Assembly: GCA_947579605.1 (NCBI GenBank)
Contig: OX388316.1
Coordinates: forward strand, 17,487,290 to 17,551,289
Direction: 5' to 3'
DNA: 64,000 bases
DNA from: Athripsodes cinereus
Taxonomy: Eukaryota; Arthropoda; Insecta; Trichoptera; Leptoceridae
Shown here: piece by piece, positions 1 through 9,779 of the stretch
Position numbering within the stretch: position 1 is the stretch's first letter
Layout: each line of letters opens with the position of its first letter
Made by a program: the position numbers and the translations under genes
Notes under the pieces: generated by a model
Seen by the model: the letters and a program-made list of their open reading frames with translations, nothing else
Told to the model about the DNA's origin: nothing
The model's database searches: none

Positions 1-110
1 GCTAAAAGCTTGTGTCGTGAAAGGGGAGTTTGCCGGCACCTGGGATCGAACCACGGACCCCTTGATCATGAGGCCGAGACTCTACCTCCAGGCTACCGAC
101 GAACTCATCA
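1..110 (-). mobile_element. tRNA-derived SINE, 5' head portion (copy 1)
   Basis: Read on the minus strand this is a tRNA-like SINE head. A box-A-like stretch lies around 70-105, and a box B (GGTTCGATCCC on the minus strand) lies around 43-53. These are the two internal RNA polymerase III promoter boxes of tRNA-derived SINEs. The same sequence recurs near 14.6 kb and 35.8 kb, which makes it a dispersed family rather than a tRNA gene. The window starts inside the element, so its 3' tail is not visible. It sits in the intron before the last coding exon of the SNIP1-like gene. The translation here is not a gene. Confidence 0.75.
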
Positions 111-289
111 ATTTCTTAATAGAGAAGCTGCTCTTATACCATAATTGTGGACTATGGGTGTTATGTTACAATATTATTGATTGTGGTCAAAATTTAAACC
201 CCAAATTCTCAATGCTTTCCTATTATAATGTTGTATAGTAATTTAATCCACATGTGTCTTCAATTATTTAGTTCAATTTGTGTTTCCAG

Positions 290-498
290 GCTCTGCAAAC
301 GGGACATTTGTAAACAACAAGAAGATAGATCCACAGAAGTATGTGGAACTACTGGAGAGGGATGTAGTGAAGTTTGGCTTCAGCCAGAGGGAGTATGTAC
401 TACTGCACGAGAACAGCAGGGATGACGGTACAGATGATGATGATGTAAAGAATAGTGGAGGAGACGAGAGGCCACATGTTAAAAGAGAGAATGATTGA
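290..498 (+). CDS. Snip1: SNIP1-like FHA-domain protein, last coding exon
   Basis: This is the 3'-terminal coding exon of a Smad nuclear interacting protein 1 homologue. A polypyrimidine tract ending in ttccag (to 289) is the splice acceptor. The first codon (Gly) is split, with its first base in the previous exon. The exon encodes the end of an FHA phosphopeptide-binding domain: GSANGTFVNNKKI matches the conserved GxxNGTFxN turn, and LERDVVKFGFSQREYVLLHE matches the SNIP1 domain end. An acidic Asp-rich tail follows to the TGA at 496-498. SNIP1 homologues are nuclear proteins tied to transcription, mRNA splicing and Smad signalling. The rest of the gene lies upstream of the window. The family call rests on recalled similarity to animal SNIP1; I am fairly sure of it. 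Confidence 0.85.
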
Positions 499-1430
499 AG
501 GAGTGGTAAGAATAATTGTGTAATATTTTCTTCCTTTTTTCCCTTTTGACATATTTATAATATGAGTGTAAATAGTTTTTACAATAGTATAGATAAATTT
601 ATTTCAACACCATTTAAAATTCTCTCAAGAGCACTGGTGTAAAGTGTAGTCTTTGATTTGCATCTGTTGCTAATTCTTTTGTCTTTTTTCAGATGCATTG
701 GGACCCGGCGTCATCAGTTACATGTGATAAAACAAATTTTGAAGCAACCCTTAAGTGCAAATTTAGTTTTTTTACACGTAAATTCTTGTAAATTAGACTA
801 TTTCTTATGCACTCTGCATCAAGATATTGTGTAGCTACATTTATAGTAATCAAAGGCGCTCATTTATTTTCATTCTTTGTGTACCAAATCGTCAATCTAT
901 TTTAAAAGTTAAAAAACTTTTACATACATAACCTAGTTTTTATAGACATATATTTTTTTCTTTTATTAGAATAACTTATCCAGGAGAGTTATTGCAAAGA
1001 AAAAGTTAGATGTTAGAAACGGTATCCCTATTATTTTACTCACAATAGACCATTAAAGGTCACGTGGTCTTGTCTATGGATTTGCTTTTGCTTGGGGGGC
1101 AAACAGTCAGATGCGCAAATCATCCTTGTAGGATGTTATGCCATAAGAGAAAAAAAAGAAATTCAGACGACAAAATAATAACAAAATCGACACTGACAGT
1201 TTTTTGATTATTAGGTATTCTTTAGGCATTCCACCTAATATTACACCGTAATCGTCTGTTGTGTTGGGATGCCTGATGCCCCTCAATGATTTTTCTGTGA
1301 CGTCATCCTTTAATGGTCTATATAGTAAAGCAATTTTTTTGTTTTATTATTCTATGAAGTTGGTCACAGTTTGCCTTGCGAATGTCAGCATAGCTAACTT
1401 CATGTTATGCAAACTAGAACTAAAAATAAA
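499..1430 (+). other. Probable 3'UTR of the SNIP1-like gene with a 3'UTR intron (506-692)
   Basis: Directly after the stop there is a donor-like GTG|GTAAGA (GT at 506). At 683-692 there is a tttttttcag-type acceptor. Together they would define a 187-bp intron starting only 7 bases after the stop codon, so nonsense-mediated decay would not be expected. Downstream, AATAAA motifs occur at 1425-1430 and 1478-1483; either could be the polyadenylation signal. A small inverted-repeat element (1048-1318) lies before these signals. This is inference from sequence only. Confidence 0.4.
1048..1318. mobile_element. Short MITE with TA flanks
   Basis: TIRs of about 14 bp (GACCATTAAAGG at 1048 and its complement ending at 1318) are flanked by TA on both sides (1046-1047 and 1319-1320). 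The 271-bp element has no coding capacity. TA target duplication fits a Tc1/mariner-type non-autonomous element, but the superfamily is not proven by such short arms. Confidence 0.5.
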
Positions 1431-1499
1431 TAAGTGGAATTTGTAGCTGTTTTCATCTCTTAACCTGTCCGTGAGTGAATAAAGAAAAAATAAAAGTGT

Positions 1500-3587
1500 A
1501 TGGCAGAGTGAATTAATTCAACTTTCACTTTTTGAATATTTTTTTATTGCATGTTATAGAAAATGATCCCTAGAATAAATGTTTATAAAGAACCAACTCT
1601 CAAAAATTAATAATAACGGAGTTATATAACAAAAACAATTTTGATACGTCATGTCTGCTCCAGTATTGTCAACAATGGGTTCAACATAGGAATATTTATT
1701 ATTATTAAAAATATTTATTTTTATTAGTTTGTAATAAAAACTTATGTAGGTACTAAAAACTAATTAAATTGTCCAGACTTACAGACAGACTCCAGACAAA
1801 AAGTAAAAAAAAATCACAAAAACACTCCATAAAATAACACCCATAGCGCACGAACGCACGCAGCAAAATGGTTTGCAACCGCGATAACGGCTAGGTATTT
1901 CAAGCGGCGGTCACGTGACATTTTGTATAGGTGATAAATAAGGTCTAAACACGCCTATTTTTGATTTTTTTCTTGTGATTGGTAAAGTACATCCGACAGA
2001 TTGGACCAATGATGAAATTGACGAATTTGGCGGGAATACCAAAATATTACTGGATCAAACGCACCGGTGCGTGCGTACTCCAGATCCCATAATATTTCTT
2101 GCACGCACCGGTGCGTTGGTACTCCTTTACAGGTTAATTCTTTACTTGATTAATGAAGTAAAAATTAGCAAAATTTAATTTTTTCTTTGCTAATTCTCAA
2201 ATCAAGTATATTATTAAGTTATCGGGTTACAAATTATTAATTATAAGGATATTTATAATGAATAGGAAGGTGGTTATTTCATTTATATTACACCTCTGCT
2301 ACCATTTAATGAAAATTATGTATTATTTTGTGTCTATAATATTGTGTTATAAAGAATTTATTATTTTCAGCATAAGTCTTAGATACTAACTGTAAAATTA
2401 TTATATCAAGATGACCTACTTAAAATACTTTTATTTTTAGTTTTAAATCATATATGCCTAATTAATTGTGTTAAATAGGATTGTTTTATTAAAATGTGAT
2501 TTTTTTTATTATGTGTAGTATAAAAAAATATTCACGTTTTACTCTATAGTGATATACATTTTTGAATTTTGAAGAAGTACAATTATTTGTAACAAAAAAC
2601 TTCTTCAAAGGAATGATGAACAATCTTTTTCTTTATAACATATAGTTATAAATCTACTTAATGTCCATCTGTATCATCACAAAACTTACCACAAGTGGGG
2701 TAGCCAGCAGATTATTTTATAATTATTTTGAGTAATTCACTGTTTTGGTAACAGTTACCTTGTCTCTTTGACTAGTTATCCCTTGATGATCTATCGCATT
2801 GGCTGCATAATTAACTCCGTATTTAGTTAATTGGACCTCTACTGGTTGTTTGCATTTATTATTATCATTTTATTTTTTTTATAATAGTTTTATGTTATAC
2901 ATAATACCCATCTGAATAAAGATGCCTACTACAATAAGCAATATTTTTTTTTTTTATTTCCTTTTCAATCCCACTATGACTATTGTGCCCTTCAAATCAT
3001 AAGTGCATTAGCTAAAGATCTATCCAGGACTTTTTTTAGAGGATGCGGTTGAGCTCAGCTCAATAATAGGACACAACTTTGTAAAATGTGTAGACCTAAA
3101 AAAGGTTCCCAGCTCAAGGAAGTTGGATTTTTCGAGAAAAGTGAGAGCTATTAAGACATCCTCAAACTAAAGAATCCACGACAGTTTTAGGAAGTAACAG
3201 GTATTACGGAATCCTCCAGCAATATCCCGGATGCTGTTTTATTAGTACGTATGACTGTGGGCCTGACTTCCAGAGAGAGATGGGTGCCCATTTTGATATA
3301 TAGTGAAAATATTTTACTATGTATAATGTTTTTGGCTATTTCCATACTACGTAGGTACCTACTTAGGAACATTTGGTATGTCATTATGGTGATAGAATGT
3401 AAAAATTGAAGTTTTTAATATTATAATCAAAACTTCTAATAAAAGATCCAGGTGTCCTCTTAGAAGTAATAAAGTAGCATTGATGCCCAGAAAAAAGTAT
3501 GAAAATAAACAGCTGCCCATCTGTTTGTTTTTTTTAATTAAAATAATCCGATATTTAAATTATCACTCTTTATAAAAAATAATAACT
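1500..3587. other. AT-rich stretch without recognised gene
   Basis: No coding exon with convincing splice sites is visible. Two copies of the 14-bp palindrome ACGCACCGGTGCGT lie at 2059-2072 and 2103-2116. A short remnant of the GTGGGGTAGCCAGCAG repeat family is at about 2695-2710. Otherwise it is low-complexity A/T sequence between the SNIP1-like gene and the next repeats. Confidence 0.6.
2059..2116. repeat. Duplicated GC-rich palindrome
   Basis: The perfect 14-bp palindrome ACGCACCGGTGCGT occurs at 2059-2072 and again at 2103-2116. Each copy is followed by a related GCGTACTCC/TGGTACTCC tail. These GC-rich blocks stand out in AT-rich DNA. They could be a pair of protein-binding sites or two ends of a decayed element. 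Confidence 0.6.
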
Positions 3588-3595
3588 ATCTATAC

Positions 3596-3759
3596 CAGTG
3601 ATTCCCAAACTATGGTACGCGTACCACTAGTGGTACACGACAATTATTAAGGTGGTACGCAAGCACCCATGGCCATAGGACATACACAGTAAATAATTAG
3701 ATAAAACGTTTTTACATTCAGTTCAGTGGTACGCGAAATTAAAAGTTTGGGAACCACTG
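3596..3759. mobile_element. Non-autonomous hAT element (164 bp), GGTACGC-rich
   Basis: It begins CAGTGATTCCCAAACT and ends AGTTTGGGAACCACTG, nearly perfect TIRs of the hAT type. It is flanked by a perfect 8-bp TSD ATCTATAC (3588-3595 and 3760-3767). The motif GGTACGC/GGTAC is iterated inside, as expected for subterminal transposase-binding sites. There is no coding capacity. Confidence 0.92.
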
Positions 3760-3779
3760 ATCTATACCATAACGGTATA

Positions 3780-3870
3780 TCCTGCTTGTAGGGTAGACAA
3801 CAGATCAGCTACATGTAATAAACATGCAAGCTGTCCTCTCCATGCCAACAAAAATTAAGACATTCAGGGT
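3780..3870 (+). repeat. Interspersed repeat family B copy (GTAGCCAGCAGATCAGCTGCATG type)
   Basis: One of many copies of a dispersed family whose core is an ACCATCACGGCATATCCCAC block, then GTGGGGTAGCCAGCAG, then a block reading AGCTGCATGTAATAAACATG, then a CTGTCCTCTCC block. Other copies lie at 3950-4625, 8385-8605, 10440-10930 (interrupted), 13205-13320, 15466-15660, 22955-23055, 23205-23310, 37570-37810 and 38680-38850, in both orientations. The first block resembles, in reverse, the 3' end of the LINE at 51550-52095. The family is therefore probably a LINE 3' tail or a SINE mobilised by that LINE. Confidence 0.65.
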
Positions 3871-3949
3871 GGGTAGCAAATAATAATACCCAATTCTAGA
3901 ACATTTGTATCATCCCAATTTGATTTCAAATTTTCAGAAATCTACAGCT

Positions 3950-4625
3950 ACCATACTATCACGGCGTATCTCACAAGTCGGGTAGCCAGCGGACAGTGGT
4001 CTCGAACCTACCGATTTTTCGGTATTTATACCGAAATGGGCCGTGTCCTACCGATATACCGAAATGGTCTAGTAATCTACCGATTTTTACCATTTGTCGG
4101 CAGACTCGACAGGCAAGTATATTCGGTAGATAAGTACCGGGTATTCGGAAAAAGTACCGGATACTTATAGATTCGAGCAAATTAATATTCTTTAATAAAA
4201 CCGAGGAGTTTTTGAAATATTTCAAATTCCTATACCATTTCGGAAATTTTTGTGAAAAGGAAAAGTACCCGATATTGACTTCGTCGGTACAAATGCCAGG
4301 TACATTGTAGAAAAAGGTACTGCGAGAAAATATTCTAGGAAAACCGAGAAGTTTTTGAAATATTGCAAATCCTATACCATTTCGGAAATTCGGCAACGGG
4401 GGGGTAGAAATTTTCGTAAAAAGAAAAGTATCTGATAGGTATTGACATCGTCGGTACAAATACCTGATACACTGTAGAAAAAGGTATTTTTGTTGACGTA
4501 TACCGAATTTGGACACAAATATACCGATTTTTGTGGGGAGTTCTACCGATTTTGTACAATGACGTTCGAGACCATTGCCAGCGGATCAGCTGCATGTAAT
4601 GAATGTACACAGGCCAGATAGTTAA
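3950..4625 (+). repeat. Repeat family B copy split by a hAT insertion
   Basis: Positions 3950-3993 and 4578-4625 together make one copy of the GTAGCCAGCGGATCAGCTGCATG repeat. The hAT element at 3994-4577 interrupts it, with the CCAGCGGA target sequence duplicated on either side. The repeat is thus older than the hAT insertion. Confidence 0.8.
3994..4577. mobile_element. Non-autonomous hAT element (584 bp), TACCGAT-rich
   Basis: The termini are CAGTGGTCTCGAAC and GTTCGAGACCATTG. The 8-bp TSD CCAGCGGA is perfect (3986-3993 and 4578-4585). The body is full of TACCGAT, CGGTA and ATACCGA motifs, especially near both ends, and contains an internal duplication around AAGTACC...GATATTGACTTCGTCGG (4255-4320 and 4425-4480). 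The open frames on the minus strand (3971-4664) are products of this repetitive sequence and match no family I know. Confidence 0.9.
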
Positions 4626-4629
4626 TATT

Positions 4630-5200
4630 TCTATCACCTGCTGTTTAGCAATAAGTTTTTCCAATATTAGTAATGGTAATTTAAATTAAAATATTTTTTT
4701 GTCTGTATTCCTTTTTTAATTTAATTCGATATTTTATTTTTTGATTTGCGGTCTGACACTTAACGTAACCTACGAGTATAAATTAAAATTAAATGTATGA
4801 TTTCGTAACTATTTAGATATACCTATATCTACACAATTTATTATTGTGCATAATAGACAAGCTATCGCGAAATATTATATATGTATGTATTATGTCCCAT
4901 ATTTGAACTCTCATCTATTGAACGTAGTCCTGGATAAAAAAAATGTAGATATCAAATAAGTCACCAAATTTTTATGAAGGAGGAATATAAGTATAATTTT
5001 CCGTGTATTGTTATAAAATTTACTTAATTGAATTTTCAGATACCTTTTAGAACTATTTTATTGTTACATAATCAAAATGATTTGATGGTTATTTCTTGGG
5101 CAAAGCTGAGTTTAAAGATAATAAATGAATATGAAAACAAGGGATGAAAAGGATAATTTGCAAAATGATAGTAATTTCGTATTACGAGTTTTAGGTATCT
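4630..5200. other. AT-rich stretch, nothing recognised
   Basis: No coding exon, TIR or named repeat is recognised between the hAT element and the promoter region of the next gene. Confidence 0.55.
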
Positions 5201-5204
5201 ACGC

Positions 5205-5577
5205 TGAAAGGAAACAATATACACAGCGACACAGCTACGGTTTTACGAACGAACGCTTCCCGCCTACCATTTCCGTCAAATAAATTTAGTTTGAAAAGAG
5301 GCGTCGAGTTGGGTGGTCGCGCTCGTGCATCACAGACCTAACAAACAAATTCATCGTAACAAAATATTTGATAAACAATAGAAATTAGCGTTTAATTTTG
5401 TTAGCAAACTGTGTCAAAGTATTTTTATAATAAGTTTTTTAAAATTTCAAATAAGTTTACAAATGTGTTCTTAGTATTTATGTTATTTTTTCAATATTAC
5501 GCAGTCGATGTGTGCAAATCTCGAACAACGATGTTTTGATATACATATTTTTAAAAATTATTTTGTAGTGCGCCACT
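5205..5577 (+). promoter_or_regulatory. Likely promoter and 5'UTR of the secreted-protein gene
   Basis: A locally more GC-rich tract (5205-5345) precedes the signal-peptide exon. No canonical TATA box can be assigned with confidence. The ATG at 5578 has a good start context (A at -3, G at +4: CACTATGG). The transcription start site is not determined. Confidence 0.35.
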
Positions 5578-5715
5578 ATGGCAAAAATTTCGACTGTAAT
5601 ATTGTATTTTGCAATATTGTTTTTAGTTTTTTGTACAATTTGTGCAAAGTCGGAACTCCTGGAGGACGAGATTTCAGATGTGGTCAATGAATGCATTCAA
5701 AAATGCCCTTTCCAG
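5578..5715 (+). CDS. Secreted cysteine-rich protein, exon 1 (signal peptide)
   Basis: This is a 46-codon first coding exon ending in CAG|GTAGGT, a strong donor. It encodes MAKISTVILYFAILFLVF and onward: a hydrophobic core at residues 5-22 with probable cleavage after Ala23, then an acidic segment and CIQKCPFQ with Cys39 and Cys43. The product is therefore secreted, or the extracellular end of a membrane protein. The exon ends in phase 0 and joins in frame to 29928-29990. I do not recognise the family. The CxxxC...CxxxC spacing is reminiscent of extracellular cysteine-rich modules such as the N-terminus of ROS1/sevenless-type receptors, but that is only a weak resemblance. The frame is too short for simple ORF detection, and the exon call rests on signal peptide plus splice sites. 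Confidence 0.7.
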
Positions 5716-6072
5716 GTAGGTATCTATTAATACTTCGTGTTTTCAAAGTAATATTTTTTACTGTAAATATCACGGATTTAACAATTTACAAATTTAATAA
5801 ATATCGTTAAGTTCCTACGCATACAATTGATATTATATTTATTATTAATAATTTATTTTTTAGGGGATCCCAAACGAAATGTTATTTTTTTTGTAGGAAT
5901 TTCATATATTCAATAAAGTTTATTTATACACTTATTTTAATTCAGTTATTGGTATTATCCCCCGTGTTTTTATTCAATTACTCCAAAATCATTGTCAAGA
6001 TAATATAATTATGAGAAAAGGCAAAGGTTCTTCATCTCTCTTTGCGTACTTTTTTTTAAAAAAAATCGGTTT

Positions 6073-6630
6073 TTATATATATAATGAGTTACAATCCATT
6101 GGATTGGTCTGCAACGAGTTTGGTTTTTCTTCTCCGTTCGTCTCTATTCTCAGCCAGTCTTTTCAGCTCTACGTATGAGCCACAGTTCATATCACTCTTC
6201 AGTTGGTCCATATATGCGTCTCTTGGTCGGCCTCTGCCATTTGTCCCCTCGGTCTTACCCTCCGCGATGGCTATGAGTAGTCCTGGGTGCCTGATGTTGT
6301 GGCCAATCCAGTTAGCTCGTTGTTGGCTGATTCTCTTAAGGAGTTGCCTTTTTTCGCCTACCCTGGTTAATACTTCTTCGTTTTCGACGTGCTCCGACCA
6401 ATGGATCTTAGGCATGCGTCTGTAGCACCACATTTCAAAGGCCGCCAACCGTCCGCTTTCACTCTTGCTGATGGTCCATGTCTCACAACCATAAAGCAGA
6501 ATGCTCCATACAAAGGCTTTAGTAAGGTTCTTCCTTACGCTTAAGTCAATATTTGGGGATTCCAATATCTTCGATTTTTTGTTAAAGGCAATCCTTGCCT
6601 GGTTTATTCTGCTTACGATTTCTGCTTCAA
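6073..6630 (-). mobile_element. 5'-truncated RTE-like LINE with target-site duplication
   Basis: It encodes the C-terminal part of a non-LTR reverse transcriptase, from the thumb region (SILLYGCETWTISKSES) through GHNIRHPGLL and GRGRPRDAYMDQLK to the stop after QSNGL. The TTTAAAAAAAATCGGTTT flanks at 6055-6072 and 6631-6649 form an 18-19-bp TSD. The 3' end is ...GGATTGTAACTCATTATATATA. It differs from the copy at 26363-27174 at only a handful of residues over the shared 158, which suggests recent activity. It cannot transpose itself because the endonuclease and RT core are missing. Confidence 0.9.
6089..6565 (-). pseudogene. RTE-like reverse transcriptase, C-terminal fragment
   Basis: This 158-codon open frame is the tail of a LINE ORF2-type protein. 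It carries the W..LLYGCETWT motif found after the RT palm in insect endonuclease-reverse transcriptases, then RRM(P)KIHWSEH, GHNIRHP, and a basic GRGRPRDAY segment. The catalytic YADD palm motif is absent because the insertion is 5'-truncated. It is the same family as 26381-27166 and the eroded copies at 42425-42645 and 43364-44085. Confidence 0.85.
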
Positions 6631-6799
6631 TTTAAAAAAAAATCGGTTTAATTTTAAAATTTTGTGTTAAATCTTTAAATTTTTTGGAAATTTCATGTCT
6701 TTGTTTTGAAATTGAACTTATCTTATTGGAATTGAAACGTTAAAAAAAAACACAATTTGAAACATAAAAAAAAGAAAAGATTTTTACAAATAGGTAGAT

Positions 6800-7000
6800 G
6801 AATGATCCAATTTGTATAGTGCCGTTTTAACATGACCTCAAGGGCGCCGTATACCGCGTCTATCACCCGAAACTCGCAGCAAAAAGGTGCGTCTTCAGTC
6901 CTCTTTTAAAGCTCTCTCCATTCACCTCCTCTCGCAGACACAGAGGCCGCTTGTTCCAGCATCTGGGATTGATCTGTATTAAAGCTGCTTGTATACTCAA
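6800..7000 (-). mobile_element. CR1/L2-like LINE 3' end
   Basis: On the minus strand it reads out a degenerate tail of the type SFKRGLKTHLFAASFG and stop, followed by GGCGCCCTTGAGGTCATG and a GGCGCTTTACAAA-like end. The C-terminal (F/L)K..LKTHLF motif is typical of CR1/L2/Jockey-group LINE reverse transcriptases. Related 3' ends lie at 10640-10710, 11710-11780, 29720-29790 and 33570-33625. Confidence 0.6.
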
Positions 7001-7337
7001 TAAGCCCACATTAATCTCTAAACATTTTCACACCAAGTATTCTTATTTCAATCGTGGTATAATGTCTGCAAAAGGATTTGATTCCCATATAGTACTTACT
7101 CCAATTACAGATCTGTGCCACAACTAAGTTTTAATCGGTTCTTTTGTAATACCTACAACATGATTAATACTTCCATTAATGGTAATAATATTAAATTCTC
7201 ATTTAGATCTTCTAATATTAAAAAACCTCAAACTCACAATGGAACACAAATTCAAAAATAGAAGGCAATCGTCATCATTAATATGTAACGCGATTTTGAA
7301 TTAATTTTATCAGCACAAGAGAAATATGTACAAATTA

Positions 7338-7552
7338 GGTCGGTGCACACGAAGTAGAATTCCATAATTAGGTAAATTGAAACAAGTGTTTCTCTCTTAT
7401 AATAAATTATTGATCACGAGAGATACGTATTTCGATGTATCAGATCATTATCATTCAATTATCAAAGATTGATAATGACCTGATAGTCAAAAGATGTCTC
7501 TCTCGCGATTATTAATTAATAGTGGAAAGAAACACTCGTTTCAATTTACCTA
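7338..7552. mobile_element. Hairpin MITE with one-sided tail (copy 1)
   Basis: Arms 7369-7458 and 7467-7552 are near-perfect inverted repeats (GGTAAATTGAAACAAGTGTTTC... and its complement). A 30-bp tail (GTCGGTGCACACG...) is attached on the left only. The same hairpin plus one-sided tail occurs, inverted, at 49865-50071. No coding capacity. Confidence 0.75.
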
Positions 7553-8384
7553 AATATGTATAAATCACATTAGCTGAGAAATTTACGAATATACCTATCA
7601 TTTGTTAATTTCTAAAATGCACTTTAAATATATCCGAAATGATCACAAATAAAACAAACCTACAAAAATAAAATAATAACACGAAGAAGAATCAAACAGA
7701 CAGGACAATAATCAGTTTAGATAACGTGCCTATTAAAGTGGTAATATAAACGCTCATATCATGTCATAATATTGTATTAAAATAAAAAGAATCAACCAAT
7801 AATAACTAAATAATATTTTGTTGTGATGAATGAAGCCTGAATCCACTGTATGCCCCTACCTGCACCTACCTTCATGATTGTGTTGTGGATTATAACATGA
7901 CAATAGGATCGTTGTGGTCTGATAACCATTGGTAACAGTGTGATGGACAATGTTATAATAATATCCAAAGTCTGCCAAGTTATATTGTTCTCATACAATT
8001 AATTCACATATTATTATACGCGTCCGTTGTGGTCCTTACAATATTATAAACCATCGCTCTCAGATCATATTACGTTTTTTTTTCAAACTCGTCCCCGATT
8101 CGATATAATATCTAATAGTAACACGTCTCCATACCACATCAGGGCATTTTCTGCAAACACAAGACTGTCAGGAAGAGCGAAGCCACAAAAAGGACGATGT
8201 TTTATTGTGTTTTAATTGTATAAGCGTGAGAAAGTAAGTGGCTTCGAAACCCCGTTTCATTTTTTTTATGTAGGTATGGTTATTACATAGTGAAATATAA
8301 GTATCTCAGAAATATTATTTTTTGATAAATTATTCAAGCAATGTTAAGTTATAACCAAAGAACATATTTGTTTAATGAATTCGC

Positions 8385-8605
8385 TATTTGTTTTCCGTGG
8401 GGTCAACAGAAATAAATAGGTATCCCACTTTTTTCTGTTAATTTTTGAGTATCATAAGACATAACGTATAAGATATTTAAAAACTTCAATTCAGCGATGA
8501 GATATTAAAGCTACCCATACGGAATGTCTTAAGTTTTATTGGCGCGGACAGGACGACTTGTATGTTTGTTACATGCAGTTGATTATCAGCTGGCTACCCC
8601 ACTTG
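8385..8605 (-). repeat. Repeat family B copy, minus orientation
   Basis: On the minus strand it contains CCACAAGTGGGGTAGCCAGC, then a block reading CAACTGCATGTAACAAACAT, then the GTCCTGTCCG block. It continues through the longer part of the family (CATTCC...; GTGGGATACC). It is a diverged copy with no coding potential. Confidence 0.6.
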
Positions 8606-8694
8606 TGGGAGAATGAAAGAGTGAATGAAGTTGTTTTTACATGAACTCTCAAATGACAGCGTTACATCTAACGCATCATTTGTAATGTCCATAC

Positions 8695-9206
8695 CAGGGA
8701 TGTTGCGGATGTCGATTTTTACACATCCGCGGATGTGAATGCGGATGCGGATTTTTGAAGGCTCACATCCGCGGATGCGGATGCGGATGCGGATGCGGAT
8801 GTTCAAGATGTTATAGAAAAAAAGTAGGAACTATCTTAGTTGGTTGGCCCCACTGTCAAATATGTGACGAAATTGTTGCTACAATAAGTACTTATTATGA
8901 TTTTTATGGATGAAATATTTTTTTTCTTTTTTGTTATTTGCAAAAATAAAATAAAACCGGCAAAAATAAAAACGCGTCGGATCTTGTCACCAATTTTTTC
9001 GCTCCCATTGGTTAATGTCAAGTGCGAACGGCACGCGCCATTCGCCGGCCCCGCCCCATTTCTTTCTTGTCGCAAATTGTCTTACATCCGCATCCGCATG
9101 AACATCCGCATCGATTATTGCGGATGCGGATGCGGATGCAGATGTCCAAATACATGCGGAAGCTCCGCATTTGCGGATGCGGATGCGAATATTCGCAACA
9201 TCCCTG
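8695..9206. mobile_element. Non-autonomous hAT element (512 bp), GCGGAT-rich
   Basis: It starts CAGGGATGTTGCGGATG and ends CGCAACATCCCTG. The perfect 8-bp TSD GTCCATAC lies at 8687-8694 and 9207-9214. Clusters of the hexamer GCGGAT/ATCCGC lie near both ends (8700-8800 and 9085-9190), consistent with iterated transposase-binding sites. The open frames here encode RIRIRIRI-like or HPHPH-like repeats and are artefacts of the hexamer. Confidence 0.93.
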
Positions 9207-9267
9207 GTCCATACACATGCGAAACAATAAATTATTGTTGTGTAAATTTTATTGGAAATACCTAGTA

Positions 9268-9659
9268 CAGTGGTTCTTAACCTGGGTTCGATCGAACCCC
9301 AGGGGTTCGGTGAGTCAGTCTTGGGGGTTCGGTGAAAATCATTTTAAAGGCAAGATAGTTTTGCGAGTTGGAAAAAGAAAAAAATACTCCGATAAAAAAA
9401 AAAATTCCTTCAAACCGCATCACAAGTTTGAAAAACAATGTTGCCAGTTTATTCTAAAAATCCAACATTGTGGCCATGACAATCCAATTATTACATCTGG
9501 CAACACTAAACTTGTACACCTATAGGTATATAAATATATATGTACCATGTTTTGAATTTGTAAAAATCTAATTTTATTTTTCAAATTAGGAGGGGTTCGG
9601 TGAATGCATATTATGTAACTGGTGGGGTTCGGTACCCCCAAAAAGGTTAAGAACCACTG
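9268..9659. mobile_element. Non-autonomous hAT element (392 bp), GGGGTTCGGT-rich
   Basis: The TIRs are CAGTGGTTCTTAACCT and AGGTTAAGAACCACTG. The perfect 8-bp TSD ACCTAGTA lies at 9260-9267 and 9660-9667. The motif GGGGTTCGGT occurs twice near the left end and twice near the right end. No transposase. Confidence 0.93.
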
Positions 9660-9779
9660 ACCTAGTACCTATCCTTAGCATTGGGCTTGGATTGTAATAA
9701 AAAAATTACGTTGTTTTTAAAAAATTATATATTTGCTCTTTTATAAATCCAATGAATGTGATTTTTTTTATAATAATAG

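Noticed and set aside
1..238. Protein-coding frame MKGEFAGTWDRTTDPL...
   Set aside because: It is the reverse of a tRNA-derived SINE head that recurs near 14.6 kb and 35.8 kb.
3971..4664. Two overlapping minus-strand frames of 109 and 181 codons
   Set aside because: They fall almost wholly inside the TACCGAT-rich non-autonomous hAT element and show no protein motif.
8594..9227. Open frames with RIRIRIRI or HPHPHP repeats
   Set aside because: They translate the GCGGAT hexamer arrays of the hAT element 8695-9206.
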